64,000 bases of DNA, from assembly GCF_014874095.1 (NCBI RefSeq), contig NZ_JADBEB010000001.1:4402001-4466000 (forward strand), written 5' to 3'. Below, piece by piece: positions 17,174-27,100 of the stretch. The number at the start of each line of letters is the position of its first letter. Position 1 is the first letter of the stretch. The notes under the pieces were generated by a model. The model was given only the letters and a program-made list of their open reading frames with translations, searched no databases and was not told where the DNA came from. The translations under genes and the position numbers were made by a program. This stretch comes from Plantactinospora soyae (lineage in GTDB: Bacteria > Actinomycetota > Actinomycetes > Mycobacteriales > Micromonosporaceae).

Positions 17174-17848
17174 TCAGTTTGACGAAGCGGAGACCACTCC
17201 CGACTCGTACGCGGCGATGACCAGTTGGGTACGGTCGCGGGCGTCGAGCTTGGTCAGCAGGTGGCTGACGTGGGTCTTCACGGTGGCGAGGCTGACCCGC
17301 AGCCGCTGGGCTATCTCGGTGTTGGAGAGCCCACGAGCGACGAGGACGAGGACCTCGCGTTCCCGCCCGGTGACGTCCGCCATCCTTCCACCGAACGGGC
17401 CGACCGGCTCGTGGCTGCGGGCGAACTCCGCGATCAGCCGTCGGGTGACCGACGGGGCCAGCAGGCCGTCACCGGCGGCGACCACCCGGATGGCCGACAA
17501 CAGATCACTCGGCGGGGTGTCCTTGAGCAGAAATCCGCTCGCCCCGGCCCGCAACGCGGCGTAGACGTACGAGTCGAGATCGAACATGGTGAGCATCAGC
17601 ACCCGGACGTTCGCCGTCTCCGGTGAGCCGCAGATTCTCCGGGTGGCTTCGATCCCGTCCAGCTCGGGCATCCGGACGTCCATCAGTACGACGTCCGGTG
17701 CCGTCAGCCCGGCGAGTTCCACCGCCCGGCGGCCGGTGTCCGCCTCGCCGACCACCACGAAGCCCGGCTCGGCCTCGATCAGGACCCGGAAGCTGCCCCT
17801 CAGCAGTGCCTGATCGTCGGCAACCAGCACCCGGACGGCATCACTCAT
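17174..17848 (-). CDS. NarL/LuxR-family response regulator
   Basis: A 224-residue protein with a complete receiver domain (DD at 11-12, phosphoacceptor D57 in VVLMDVRMPELDG, T87, K109 in GFLLKD) and a C-terminal GerE helix-turn-helix (LTGREREVLVLVARGLSNTEIAQ type motif, ~155-215). By family it is phosphorylated by the HisKA_3 kinase encoded just upstream and controls the ABC exporter of the same gene set. A 77-bp-period duplication separates it from the kinase gene. Confidence 0.92.
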   Translation of the reverse strand: MSDAVRVLVADDQALLRGSFRVLIEAEPGFVVVGEADTGRRAVELAGLTAPDVVLMDVRMPELDGIEATRRICGSPETANVRVLMLTMFDLDSYVYAALRAGASGFLLKDTPPSDLLSAIRVVAAGDGLLAPSVTRRLIAEFARSHEPVGPFGGRMADVTGREREVLVLVARGLSNTEIAQRLRVSLATVKTHVSHLLTKLDARDRTQLVIAAYESGVVSASSN

Positions 17849-17973
17849 GCCGTCTCCTCGCTTCGCTCGTCGGCGTCATGAGCCTTGGAACTGGGCCGAC
17901 TGATTCGCTCGCTGGGCTCACTCATGCCGTCTCCCCACTCCGCTCGTCGGCGTCATGAGCCTTGGAACTGGGC
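17841..17973 (-). repeat. 56-bp direct repeat between regulator and kinase genes
   Basis: The segment beginning TCACTCATGCCGTCTCC at 17841 recurs at 17918. Each copy is about 56 bp, with about 4 mismatches, and the period is 77 bp. Copy 1 includes the start codon region of the response regulator, so copy 2 contains a second, unused CAT on this strand in the same setting. It appears to be a recent local duplication of the regulator's 5' end and leader. Confidence 0.75.
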
Positions 17974-17989
17974 AAACCGCTGCGCTCGC

Positions 17990-19246
17990 TCATGGCCGCT
18001 CCTGGACTGGTCGCCGGGCCGATTGACAGGGGATCCGGGCGGTGACCTGATAACCACCCTCCGGCCGTGGTCCGGCGGCGAAGTACCCGCCGTACATCAG
18101 GACCCGCTCCCGCATACCGGTCAGGCCGTGCCCGGCAGCGGTGAGTACGTCACCGGCGTGCCCAGCGGCTTCGCGCGTACCGCCATCGGGTCCGTCGTCG
18201 GTCACCTGGATGCGTACCTCGACCCCGGTCGCCTCGACCGTCACCCGGCACCGGGTCGGCGCCGCGTGCTTGGCTGCGTTGGTCAACGACTCCTGCACGA
18301 TCCGGTAGATCGTCAAACCCATCGCCCCGGACACCTGATCTACGCCGTCGACCGTCAACTCCACCCGTACGCCAGAGGTCGCCGCCCGCTCGACCAGCGC
18401 GTACAGTCCCTCGGGCCCCGGCGCCGGTGTCAGGTCCGGCGCCGCCCCATCCTCCGCCAGCCCCTCCGTCGGCCGTCGCGTCGTCGCCCCGTCGTCGTAC
18501 GCCTCCGAGCGCAGCACCCCGAGCATCTGCCGCATCTCGGCGAGGGCGTTCCGACTGGTCTCCTCGATGACCCGCAGCGCGTCGGCCACCTCGGCCGGTC
18601 GGGTCCGTACCACGTGGTTGGCGACCGCGGCCTTGACCGCGATGATGCCGACGCTGTGCGCGACGATGTCGTGCAGTTCCCGGGCGATCCGCAACCGTTC
18701 CGTGGTCACCGCGGACCGGGCCAGCTGCTCGGCCGCCCGCGCCGCAGTGCTCCGCTGCTGCCGGACGGCGCTGCCCAGCAGCCATGAGCCGCCGACGAGC
18801 AGCCAACCGATGATGATCAGGCCGGGCCCCTCCTGCCACCAGTACGCGTGCGCGCTGCCGGCCGGGCGCGACGGTACCGTTCCGGCGATCCCGAGCGCCG
18901 TCAGGACGGCGGCCGGCGCCCACCGCCGCCCCGCCGCGCTGACCCCGACGCTGTAGAGCGCCACAGCCGTGGCGAGGAACGGGTCCGTCAACACCCCGAG
19001 CGGCAGCGCCAGCACCGACCCGCTCAGCACCACGGCCAGGACCGGCAACGGCCACAGCCGTCGTACGGCGAGCGGCAGCCCGATCGCGGCGGTCAGCGCG
19101 TCCGCCGCCCAGCCGGGCAGTTCCGCCGGCACCGGGGCGGACGCCTGGGTGTGCCGCAGCAGCAGGAGCGCTCCGACGTAACCGGCCGCGCCGAGGCAGT
19201 CCAGCGCGACCAGTCGTCGGTGACCCGGCCGGTTGACCGAACTCAC
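17990..19246 (-). CDS. two-component sensor histidine kinase (HisKA_3)
   Basis: A 418-residue protein. The first ~165 residues hold about five hydrophobic spans (GAAGYVGALLLLRH, LPVLAVVLSGSVLALPLG, LIIIGWLLVGGSWLLG). The phosphoacceptor H192 lies in IARELHDIVAHSVG, and the ATPase domain has TIYRIVQESLTNAAKHA (N box) and GHGLTGMRERV (G box). It should pass phosphate to the regulator at 17174. The GTG start at 19246 overlaps the permease stop by 4 bases (GTGA), which fixes the start. The short extracellular loops suggest sensing within the membrane, perhaps of the exporter or its substrate. Confidence 0.92.
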   Translation of the reverse strand: MSSVNRPGHRRLVALDCLGAAGYVGALLLLRHTQASAPVPAELPGWAADALTAAIGLPLAVRRLWPLPVLAVVLSGSVLALPLGVLTDPFLATAVALYSVGVSAAGRRWAPAAVLTALGIAGTVPSRPAGSAHAYWWQEGPGLIIIGWLLVGGSWLLGSAVRQQRSTAARAAEQLARSAVTTERLRIARELHDIVAHSVGIIAVKAAVANHVVRTRPAEVADALRVIEETSRNALAEMRQMLGVLRSEAYDDGATTRRPTEGLAEDGAAPDLTPAPGPEGLYALVERAATSGVRVELTVDGVDQVSGAMGLTIYRIVQESLTNAAKHAAPTRCRVTVEATGVEVRIQVTDDGPDGGTREAAGHAGDVLTAAGHGLTGMRERVLMYGGYFAAGPRPEGGYQVTARIPCQSARRPVQERP

Positions 19247-20070
19247 TGATCCCGGCGCCGCATGCTCAGATAGCCGCCCAGTGCGGACGCGAGCGTCCAG
19301 AGCAACAGCACTCCGATCCCGGTCCACGGGCCGAGGACGGTGTCGTCCGGCGGCTCCCGACGCAGGATGATGCTGCCGGCCGCGTCGGGCAGGAACTGGG
19401 CCACGGTACGCACCTTCGGCAGGTTGTTCAGGATCTCCGACCCCATGAAGAAGATCGGCACCAGGATACCCAGCGTCAGGGCTGAGCTGCGCAGCATGGT
19501 TGCCAGCCCCATCGAGAACGCGCACGCCAGCGTCAGGTAGAGGACGGCGCCGGTGATCGCCCGGGGTACGCCGTCGTCGGTGAGCGCTGCGTTGTGCTCA
19601 CCGCCGATGGCCGCCTGCGCGGTGAGGAACGTGACGAGGGTGACGACGGCGGCGACGCCGAACGCGATCAACGTCCCGGTGACCAGTTTCGCCGTGTAGA
19701 ACACGCCCCGCCGGGGCACCGCCGCCAGCGAGGAACTGATCGTTCCGGTGGCGTACTCACCGCTGGTCAGCAACACGCCGAAGACGACCAGGGCGATCAT
19801 GCTGAGCCGGAGGCCGTTGAATCCCGACCCGACCGGGTCGAAGGACGCCTTCCCCTCGGGGCTCATTCCGTCGTACGCGCCGCGCAGCACCATCCCGAAC
19901 AGCAGGGCGATGCCGACACTCGCCGCGAAGCACAGCACCAGGGAGCCGAGCGACGACCGCAGGGTACGGGCCTTGGTCCATTCGAACGCGATCGCCGATC
20001 CGATGGCGGCCGGTGTGGACGCCGGTGTGGACGCCGATCCGACGGCCGATCCGGTGGTTGCCATGCTCAT
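19243..20070 (-). CDS. ABC-2 type permease
   Basis: A 275-residue protein with six hydrophobic spans (GSLVLCFAASVGIALLFG, LSMIALVVFGVLLTSGE, TGTLIAFGVAAVVTLVTFL, AVLYLTLACAFSMGLATM, LTLGILVPIFFMG, IGVLLLWTLASALGGYL) and the E-Y-A-T-G-T loop of ABC-2 exporters. It pairs with the ATPase encoded upstream; start and stop codons overlap by 4 bases on both sides. Family members export antibiotics or lipids. The sensor kinase next to it suggests an antibiotic-inducible detox exporter. Confidence 0.9.
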   Translation of the reverse strand: MSMATTGSAVGSASTPASTPAAIGSAIAFEWTKARTLRSSLGSLVLCFAASVGIALLFGMVLRGAYDGMSPEGKASFDPVGSGFNGLRLSMIALVVFGVLLTSGEYATGTISSSLAAVPRRGVFYTAKLVTGTLIAFGVAAVVTLVTFLTAQAAIGGEHNAALTDDGVPRAITGAVLYLTLACAFSMGLATMLRSSALTLGILVPIFFMGSEILNNLPKVRTVAQFLPDAAGSIILRREPPDDTVLGPWTGIGVLLLWTLASALGGYLSMRRRDQ

Positions 20071-21002
20071 TCTGCCCCTCCGGTCGACCGTACGGCCGAT
20101 CGCTCCGCCCGATGACCCACCGAGTCGGCGGTGAGTCGCATGAAGGCCTCCTCCAGCGACGCCGACTGCACGCTCACCTCGTGGACCGTCACCCGGCTCT
20201 GCGCGACCAGCGCCCCCACGGTCTCGACCGGTGCGCCAGTCACCTCCAACGTCGCGTCGGGACCGCTGTCGGCCCGGACACCCGCCCCGGCCAGTACGTC
20301 CCGGAGCCGCTCCGGCTCGGGGGTACGGATCCGGATGTAGGAACGGGAATTGGCGGCGATGAACGCCTCGACGGAGGTGTCCGCCAGCAGCCGGCCCCTG
20401 CCGACTACGACCAGGTGGTCGGCGGTCAGTGCCATCTCGCTCATCAGGTGGCTGGACACCAGGATCGTCCGACCCTGCGCCGCCAACCGCTTCATCAGGT
20501 CGCGGATCCAGCGGATGCCCTCCGGGTCGAGTCCGTTCACCGGCTCGTCCAGCAGCAGTACCGGCGGGTCGCCGAGCAGCGCCGTGGCGACGCCGAGCCG
20601 CTGGGCCATGCCGAGGGAGAGGGCGCCGGCACGCCGCCGGGCCACGCCGCCCAGGCCGACCGTTTCGAGCACCTCTCGGACCCGGCTCTCCGGAATCCGG
20701 TTGCTGCGGGCCAGCCCCAGCAGGTGGTGGTACGACGTCCGCCCCGGATGCACCGCCCTCGCTTCGAGCAGGGCTCCGACCTGCCGCAACGGCTTGGCCA
20801 GTTCACGGTACGGCCGCCCGCCGATCAGGGCCGTACCCCGGGTCGGTCGGGTCAGTCCGAGCAGGGCGCGCATCGTGGTCGACTTGCCCGCCCCGTTCGG
20901 ACCGAGGAAACCCGTCACCTGGCCCGGCTTCACCTCGAAGGAGAGCCCGTCGACGGCGACCGTGTCCCCGTAGCGTTTCGTCAGGTCACATACCTCGATC
21001 AT
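20067..21002 (-). CDS. ABC transporter ATP-binding protein
   Basis: A 311-residue protein. Walker A is GPNGAGKST (34-42), the signature is LSLGMAQRL in place of LSGGQ, as usual in BcrA/DrrA-type exporters, Walker B is VLLLDEP, and the H-loop is VSSHLMSE. The ~85 residues after the ATPase core form the C-terminal regulatory domain common to this group. It is first in a four-gene set: ATPase, permease, kinase and regulator, linked by ATGA or GTGA overlaps down to the kinase. Confidence 0.93.
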   Translation of the reverse strand: MIEVCDLTKRYGDTVAVDGLSFEVKPGQVTGFLGPNGAGKSTTMRALLGLTRPTRGTALIGGRPYRELAKPLRQVGALLEARAVHPGRTSYHHLLGLARSNRIPESRVREVLETVGLGGVARRRAGALSLGMAQRLGVATALLGDPPVLLLDEPVNGLDPEGIRWIRDLMKRLAAQGRTILVSSHLMSEMALTADHLVVVGRGRLLADTSVEAFIAANSRSYIRIRTPEPERLRDVLAGAGVRADSGPDATLEVTGAPVETVGALVAQSRVTVHEVSVQSASLEEAFMRLTADSVGHRAERSAVRSTGGAE

Positions 21003-21159
21003 GGGCCGAAGAATGGCCCAGGAACCGAGCTGGGCACATCGGGCCCGGGACTGTCATCCTCGAGACTGAGGCCGCGGACGTCGACCAGTTGTCACGATCG
21101 GGAACCGTGGATTCTCAGCCAGGGTGATTCGCGGCCGAGTGCCGCCCGCCCACCCCCGC

Positions 21160-21789
21160 TCACTGGGGCGGTTCCGTGCCCGTCTGCTCGCTCACCAGGT
21201 AGGCCGCGTACCAGTCGGGCCAGTTCGGGTCCGTCTCTCCGGTCCGCTTCTCGTGCTTGTCGTGGGCGTCCGCCGCGCGCCGGAGTGCGCTCGCCAGGTC
21301 ACTCGCGGAGCCGTACGACGTCGGGCCGGCCTCGATGCGCCCGGGCAGTCGAGTCGTGATCTCCTGTAGCAGCCAGGTGTTGCCGTCCGGGTCGCGGAAC
21401 GTGGCGCGCGAGAAGTAGCTGCGCCGCTCGGGATCTGGGCCGTCGACCGGGCCGTCCGGACCGAGGTGGAAGGTCTCGCCCACCTCGACACCGGCGGCGA
21501 CCAGCGCCTTCCGGGCCGCCTGGACGTCGGAGACGATCAGGTACGAGTTTGCCGAACCGGGCGCCGCCGAGGTGAGGTCCGGGCCGAACTGCACGGAGCA
21601 TCCGGAGCCGTGCGGGGTGTACTGGACCACGCCGGGCGGGGTCTGGTCGAGCCGCCACCCGAGGCGCCCGTAGAACTCCTTCGCCCGGTCGACGTCCGAG
21701 ACGGGGACGACGACCACCTCGAGCTTCATGTCGACGTTCTCGACGCTCGTCGTACCACTCGCGTCACTTCGGGCATTCCCCGTGCTCAT
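21160..21789 (-). CDS. VOC (glyoxalase/bleomycin-resistance fold) protein
   Basis: A 209-residue protein. MKLEVVVVPVSDVDRAKEFYGRLGW starts the first beta-alpha-beta unit and FRDPDGNTWLLQEIT ends the second, the classic VOC layout with a likely metal-binding Glu near the end. A C-terminal addition of ~60 residues (ALRRAADAHDKHEKRTG, then DPNWPDWYAAYLVSEQ) is found in many actinomycete VOC proteins. The substrate is unknown. The start at 21789 is accepted although the VOC domain itself begins at about residue 21. Confidence 0.85.
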   Translation of the reverse strand: MSTGNARSDASGTTSVENVDMKLEVVVVPVSDVDRAKEFYGRLGWRLDQTPPGVVQYTPHGSGCSVQFGPDLTSAAPGSANSYLIVSDVQAARKALVAAGVEVGETFHLGPDGPVDGPDPERRSYFSRATFRDPDGNTWLLQEITTRLPGRIEAGPTSYGSASDLASALRRAADAHDKHEKRTGETDPNWPDWYAAYLVSEQTGTEPPQ

Positions 21790-22079
21790 CGCAGCCTCCC
21801 TGGGCTGAATCAGGGCGTCAGGCGCTACCCGAAGGGCGCCGGTGACGCAGGGTCCCGGTCACCACGCTACTGCTCCAGCCGTACGGGACACCCCGTTCCC
21901 GACATCAGCCCACGATCGGAGCCGGCGGACGGCGGCCCTCGGTGCGTCCCGCCCGGCGGCCCGGCCCCGCACCGAGAGGGCCGAACCCGGCAGGGTCGGC
22001 CCTCTCCACGATCTTCCGGTCTCCGGTCGACGCACGCCTACCGCACCAGCCGGCTACCCCTTAGACCTGCCGGTACCCG

Positions 22080-23381
22080 TCACCTGCAGTGCCACACCAC
22101 GGCCTGGATGGTGCCCGTCGCGTCGTCCGACTGTCCGCCGACGGTGCGTCCGTCGTCGCTCAACGTGTTCGGGAGGTCCGACAGCCCACCCCGCTTGGTC
22201 AGACCCGGCAGCAGCACCGTCGCGCCGTCGGCGAGCAGCACCGCACGCCCCTGCCGGTCCGTGCCGACCTGCCAGCCCTGCGCGTTCGGGACGCCCGCAC
22301 CGATCCCCAACTCGGCGAAGACGCGCACCTCGCCGGTACGGACGTTCCAGCGGACCGCGCCCCTCCGGACCTCCTTCTCCCGACCTGCCGAGCGAGTGGG
22401 GTCCACGGCGGGGTTGCCTCCCATGGGACCGAGGCCGTTGCTGGCCACCCCGGTCGCCCAGCCGTTCCGGATGCTGAAGACCCGGGCGACCGTGGCCGGC
22501 CCACCGTCGAGGCTCGGCATCGCAAGCTCGCGGTGGGTGCCGTCCGGGAACCAGACGTAGGGCCGGGCGTTGTCGACGGTGCCGACAGTCGTGCCGTCGG
22601 TGTCGATGTCGATGGCGGTGGCCTGCGTCGTGCCGGTGGGCACCGGCAGCCGGATCGGCTGTGCGGTCGCCGACGGCCAGACCAGCGCGGCCTGCGCGGT
22701 GTCGTCGCCCACGATCGCGCCGGCGTCGTTGATGGCGTTCGCGGATCCCTGCGACACGCCTTTGAGCTGTGCCACCTTGCCGTCGTGGTAGACGTACGGG
22801 ACCTGGCGGGCGTCCGTGTCGCCGCCGCCGAGGTAGCTCCAACCGACGGCGGTACCCGTCGAGTTGACGTCCCGCAGCGACTCCTCCAGGTCGCCGGGGA
22901 GCATCACCTTCTCGCCCCTGCCGTTGTGCCAGATCACCGCCTGGTAGCCGCCGCCCTTCGGGTACGAGCGCCCGACGAGGTACCGGCCGCCGGGGTCGGC
23001 GCCGGAGACCAGTGCCTTCGGCGCGTCGTCCGGTACGGGCAGCCGCTCCAGCCGGCAACTGCTGGGCGGGGTCGCCGCCGGGGCGCTCCAGCCCGGGGTA
23101 CCCGGGATCGTGTACTCCGGCTTCGGCGCGGCATTGGCGGTGGCGGTGGCGGTACGCGGCGTACCGGTCGCCGCGGTGTGCGAGGGGGCGTCCTCGAACA
23201 CCCCTGCGGCGAACGAGACACCGGCGACGGCGAGTGCGGTGACCGTCGCGACTCCCGCGTACCCGGCGCTGCGGAGGGCCCGGCGGCGGCGTCCACCGGC
23301 GATCGCGCGTTGGATGTCCACCGTGGACGGAGAGGGTGGCTCGTCGTCGAGTGATCGCAGCAGATCGAGTTCGGATGTCAT
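22080..23381 (-). CDS. membrane-anchored HAF-repeat protein, possible anti-sigma factor
   Basis: A 433-residue protein. Residues 1-35 are cytoplasmic and acidic, then a membrane span at about 40-62 (AGYAGVATVTALAVAGVSFAAG). The remaining 370 residues are extracellular repeats of the HAF type (NDAGAIVGDD, DTDGTTVGTVDN, SDDGRTVGGQSDD), each ending in a V-W strand, as in beta-propeller-like folds. It begins 10 bases after the stop of a SigE-family sigma gene and has GGAG upstream, so it is probably the sigma's membrane partner. No classic zinc anti-sigma motif is visible, so that role is inferred from position. Confidence 0.7.
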   Translation of the reverse strand: MTSELDLLRSLDDEPPSPSTVDIQRAIAGGRRRRALRSAGYAGVATVTALAVAGVSFAAGVFEDAPSHTAATGTPRTATATANAAPKPEYTIPGTPGWSAPAATPPSSCRLERLPVPDDAPKALVSGADPGGRYLVGRSYPKGGGYQAVIWHNGRGEKVMLPGDLEESLRDVNSTGTAVGWSYLGGGDTDARQVPYVYHDGKVAQLKGVSQGSANAINDAGAIVGDDTAQAALVWPSATAQPIRLPVPTGTTQATAIDIDTDGTTVGTVDNARPYVWFPDGTHRELAMPSLDGGPATVARVFSIRNGWATGVASNGLGPMGGNPAVDPTRSAGREKEVRRGAVRWNVRTGEVRVFAELGIGAGVPNAQGWQVGTDRQGRAVLLADGATVLLPGLTKRGGLSDLPNTLSDDGRTVGGQSDDATGTIQAVVWHCR

Positions 23382-23391
23382 TATCGGCTCC

Positions 23392-23904
23392 TCAGTTCGT
23401 GGCGGAGAAACCTGCGAACTCCCGCTCACCGAGCAGGCGTCGCAGCGTGGCCAGTCCACGGGAGGTCTGGCTCTTGACCGTGCCGGTCGAGCAGCCGAGT
23501 GTTCCGGCCACCTCCTCGACCGACAGGTCGTAGAAGAAGCGCAGCACCAGCACGGCCTGCTGCCGGCGGGGCACCCGACGGAGCGCCGCGCGGACGACGT
23601 GACGGTCCTCGAAGCCGTCGTCGGAGAGCGGTGGTGGCTCGGGTGCCTCCCGGAACAGCCGGACCCGCGCCCACGCCAGCCGCCGCCCGTCCAGGTACGT
23701 CCGCACCAGCATCGTGCGGACGTACGCGTCGAGATGGTCGGCGGCCTGCGCACGCCACCACTTCACGTACAGCGTGGTGATGGTCTGTTGGACCAGGTCG
23801 TCGGCGCGGTGCTCGTCGCCGGCCAGGAGGTACGCCAGCCGCCGCAGCGCGGGTATCCGCGCCGTGACGTAGTCGACGTACTCCTTCTCCGAGGCATCTC
23901 GCAT
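23392..23904 (-). CDS. SigE-family ECF RNA polymerase sigma factor
   Basis: A 170-residue protein. Region 2 reads FVTARIPAL-like then RRLAYLLAGDEHRADDLVQQT, and region 4 reads RVPRRQQAVLVLRFFYDLSV and then GCSTGTVKSQTSRGL. This is the actinomycete SigE (SigE-family, ~170 aa) group, which responds to envelope or oxidative cues. The ATG at 23904 follows GGAGG 8 bases upstream. It is cotranscribed with the membrane HAF-repeat protein, and its promoter faces the peptidase gene on the other strand. Confidence 0.9.
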   Translation of the reverse strand: MRDASEKEYVDYVTARIPALRRLAYLLAGDEHRADDLVQQTITTLYVKWWRAQAADHLDAYVRTMLVRTYLDGRRLAWARVRLFREAPEPPPLSDDGFEDRHVVRAALRRVPRRQQAVLVLRFFYDLSVEEVAGTLGCSTGTVKSQTSRGLATLRRLLGEREFAGFSATN

Positions 23905-24127
23905 CGCCCGTCCCTCCGTTGGGTCATCAACCCTCAGACGGGCACGGACGATCACCGGGTTGTCCGGTTCCGCGGATTGTTCGGGTGGGCCGGTCGGGCC
24001 CACCGGTGACCGGGTGGGGAGGGCCCGCCGCGTCGGTCGTGCCCGGGATTCGATCCGGAAGTCAGGCAACCCCGTGGACGGCCGACCCCATCTTAGGGGC
24101 GTGATCGTCGGAGCTGAATGGAGCGAG

Positions 24128-27100
24128 ATGCGTAGACGCAGGCGTCAACTGCTGCTCGGGTTGTCCACCACCGCAGTGCTGCTGGCAGCGCTGGGGGTCC
24201 CCGGTGCGGGCGTCGCGGCGGAGGGTCGGAGCAACGCGACCGGTACGGCGACCGACGCCGTACCGTCGTTGCTTCCGGCCGGGCGGACGTACACGGTCAC
24301 GCTGTTGACCGGGGACGTGGTGACCGTCCGGGGCGCGTCGTCGGGCTGCCCGGTGGTGAGCGTGCGCCCGGCGAGTCCGAGCGGCGTGCTGACCCGTAGC
24401 TGCGGCCCGGACGGGCACGTGCGGGTGGTGCCGGCCCGGGTCGCACCGCTGATCGACAAGGTGCTGGATCCGGCCCTGTTCGACGTGACCGCGTTGATCC
24501 TCGACGGCTACGACGACGCGCGTACGAAGGACCTGCCGCTGATCGTCCGTCCCGGCGGACAGGTACGCCAACTGACGGCCGATCCGCTCGTCGCCGGCCT
24601 GGTCGGGGCCCGCGCGCTGCCGAGCATCGAGGCGGTCTCGGGCCGCCGGTCGAAGGCGACGGGCGCGGATCTGGTCCGGTCGTTGTCGGCCCGGTCGGCC
24701 ACGGCGCGCTCGTCGGGCCCGTCGCGCAAGGTGTGGCTGGACCGGCGGGTCCGGGCCAGCCACGGGTCGGGAAGCACCACCGACCGGTTGGACCGCAACC
24801 TGCACCAGGTCGCCGCGCCGCAGGCGTGGGATGCCGGGTACACCGGTGCCGGCGCGCGGGTCGCGGTGCTGGACAGCGGCGTGGACGCCACCCATCCGGA
24901 CCTCACCGGCCAGATCGCGGAGAAGATGGACTTCACGGTCGACGGGGGTGACGCGGCCGACCGTCTCGGCCACGGCACCCACGTGGCGGCCACGATCGCG
25001 GGCACCGGTGCGGCCTCGGGCGGCTCCCGCAAGGGCGTGGCACCGGGCGCGCGGCTCGTCGTCGGCAAGGTCCTCGACGACAACGGCGAGGGCACCGACT
25101 CGCAGGTGATCGCCGGGATGGAGTGGGCCGCCAGCCGCGCCACCGTGGTGAACATGAGCCTCGGCGGCGAGGCGGCCAGCGACGGTACCGACCCGCTCGC
25201 CCTCGCGCTCGACGCGCTGTCCCAGCGGACCGGCGCGCTGTTCGTGGTCGCGGCCGGCAACGCCGGGCCGGTCGACGGTACGGTGTCCAGCCCGGGCGCC
25301 GCCGCGAGCGCACTCACCGTCGGCGCGGTGGACGGCGACGACGTACTCGCCGAGTTCTCCAGCCGTGGGCCACTGGTCGGCACCCGCGCCGCGAAGCCCG
25401 AACTGGTCGCGCCGGGCGTGGACATCGTCGCGGCGCGCGCGGCCGGCACCACCCTGGGCCGGCCGGTCGACGCCCGCTACACGGCGGCCTCCGGCACGTC
25501 GATGGCGACCCCGCACGTTGCCGGCGCGGCCGCCGTGCTGGCCCAGCGCCACCCCGACTGGCGGGCCGGGCAGCTCAAGGCCGCGCTGGTCGGCGCGGCC
25601 GATCCGGTCAGCGGCGGTGACGTGTACGCGGGCGGTGTCGGACGGCTCCAGGCGGCCCGGGCCCTGTCCGGTGTGGTCGGCACCCAGCCGGTGGTGCATC
25701 TCGGCACCTGGGCGTACCCGCAGTCCGGCATGGCGGAGGCGAAGCTGGGCTGGGTCAACACCGGCACCGGTCCGAAGGTGGTCACCCTCGACGTGGCGGT
25801 GACCGACCGTCACGGCGTCGCCGCGCCGGCCGGTACCGCGTCCCTCTCGACCGGTCGGGTGCCGCTCGCCGCGGGTGCCGGCGGCGGTGTCACGCTGCGC
25901 GTCGACCGTACGGCGGTCGCGGCCCGTCCCGGTTTCTACACGGCCACGGTCGCGGCGCGCGTCGACGGTCGGGTGGCATCGCGTACGCCGGTGACGTTCT
26001 ACGTGGAGCCGCCCAGCTTCGACCTGACCGTCGAAACGACCGCGATTCCGGGTACCCCGGCCGGGGCGAGCGCGATGGTCATGATCCAGGTGGTCAACCT
26101 CGACGACCCGGCCTGGTACGTCGGTGCCGATTCCGGCGATCCCGGCGACACGCTGACGTTCCGGGTGCCCGCCGGCCGGTACAGCGTGATGGCCTCGGCC
26201 ATGTCCTGGGTTGAGGGCGACGAACGGGCGGCGATGGCCGGCGATCCGGACCTGGAGGTGGTGGGCGACACGTCGGTGAAGGTCGACCTGTCCCAGGCCA
26301 GGCGGCTGGCGGCCAGCGTCGACGGGGTCGCCACGGAGGCCGAGTCGGTCGGCCTCAACTATCTGCAGACGGCGCGGCGCGGCGACTTTGCCTGGACCGA
26401 CTTCGCTTTCGCCTGGGGTGCGGCGGCCAGGGACTGGAACGTCTTCGTGGCACCGAACAGCGGAGTCGGCGTCGGAACGTTCCGGACGTACGCCGCGTTC
26501 GGCCTGGACGCGCCGGGGAGCGGGCAGAGTCCGTACCTCTACGACCTCATCCATCCGTTCGGCAACGGCATTCCGGACGACCCGACGTACCGGGTGACCG
26601 CCGCCGCGCACGCCGCTCTCGCCCGGATCGACCAGCGCTTCAACACGCTCGACATGCCGAACTCCGACACCGGGCACAAGCGGTACGGGTTCAGCCCGGA
26701 GGGAGCGTTCATCGCCGAGACCGATACCGAAGGGCTCTCCGGCGACCGCACCGACTACGTGTCGTCCGGCTTCGCCTGGCTGGACGAGGCGTTCTGGAAC
26801 GGGATCGTCACCCAGGAGGGACTGGCCCGGTACGCGCCCGGCAGCCGGCAGGCCAAGGTGTGGATACGACAGCCGCTGCGCTCGGACTGGTACGACCACC
26901 CGGCCGGCTCGCCGAGCGGATGCGCGCCCCTCGCACCGACCCGTACGAGTGGCAACCTGCACGTCGAACTCGTCACGTTGACCGATCAGCACCAGCGGTT
27001 CGACTGCCTCGCCGACGGCTTCGACCTTGACATCCCGCGCACGCTCACCCTTGCCCGCGACGGGCGGACCGTGGGCCGGGTCGACGGCTCGATTGCCGAC

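Noticed and set aside
24040-24070. tRNA-like sequence (GGGATTCGATCC)
   Set aside because: No acceptor or anticodon stems can be drawn around it; no tRNA gene found anywhere in the window.
24062-26992. 976-codon minus-strand frame opposite the subtilase
   Set aside because: High-GC antisense artefact; the catalytic triad is on the plus strand.
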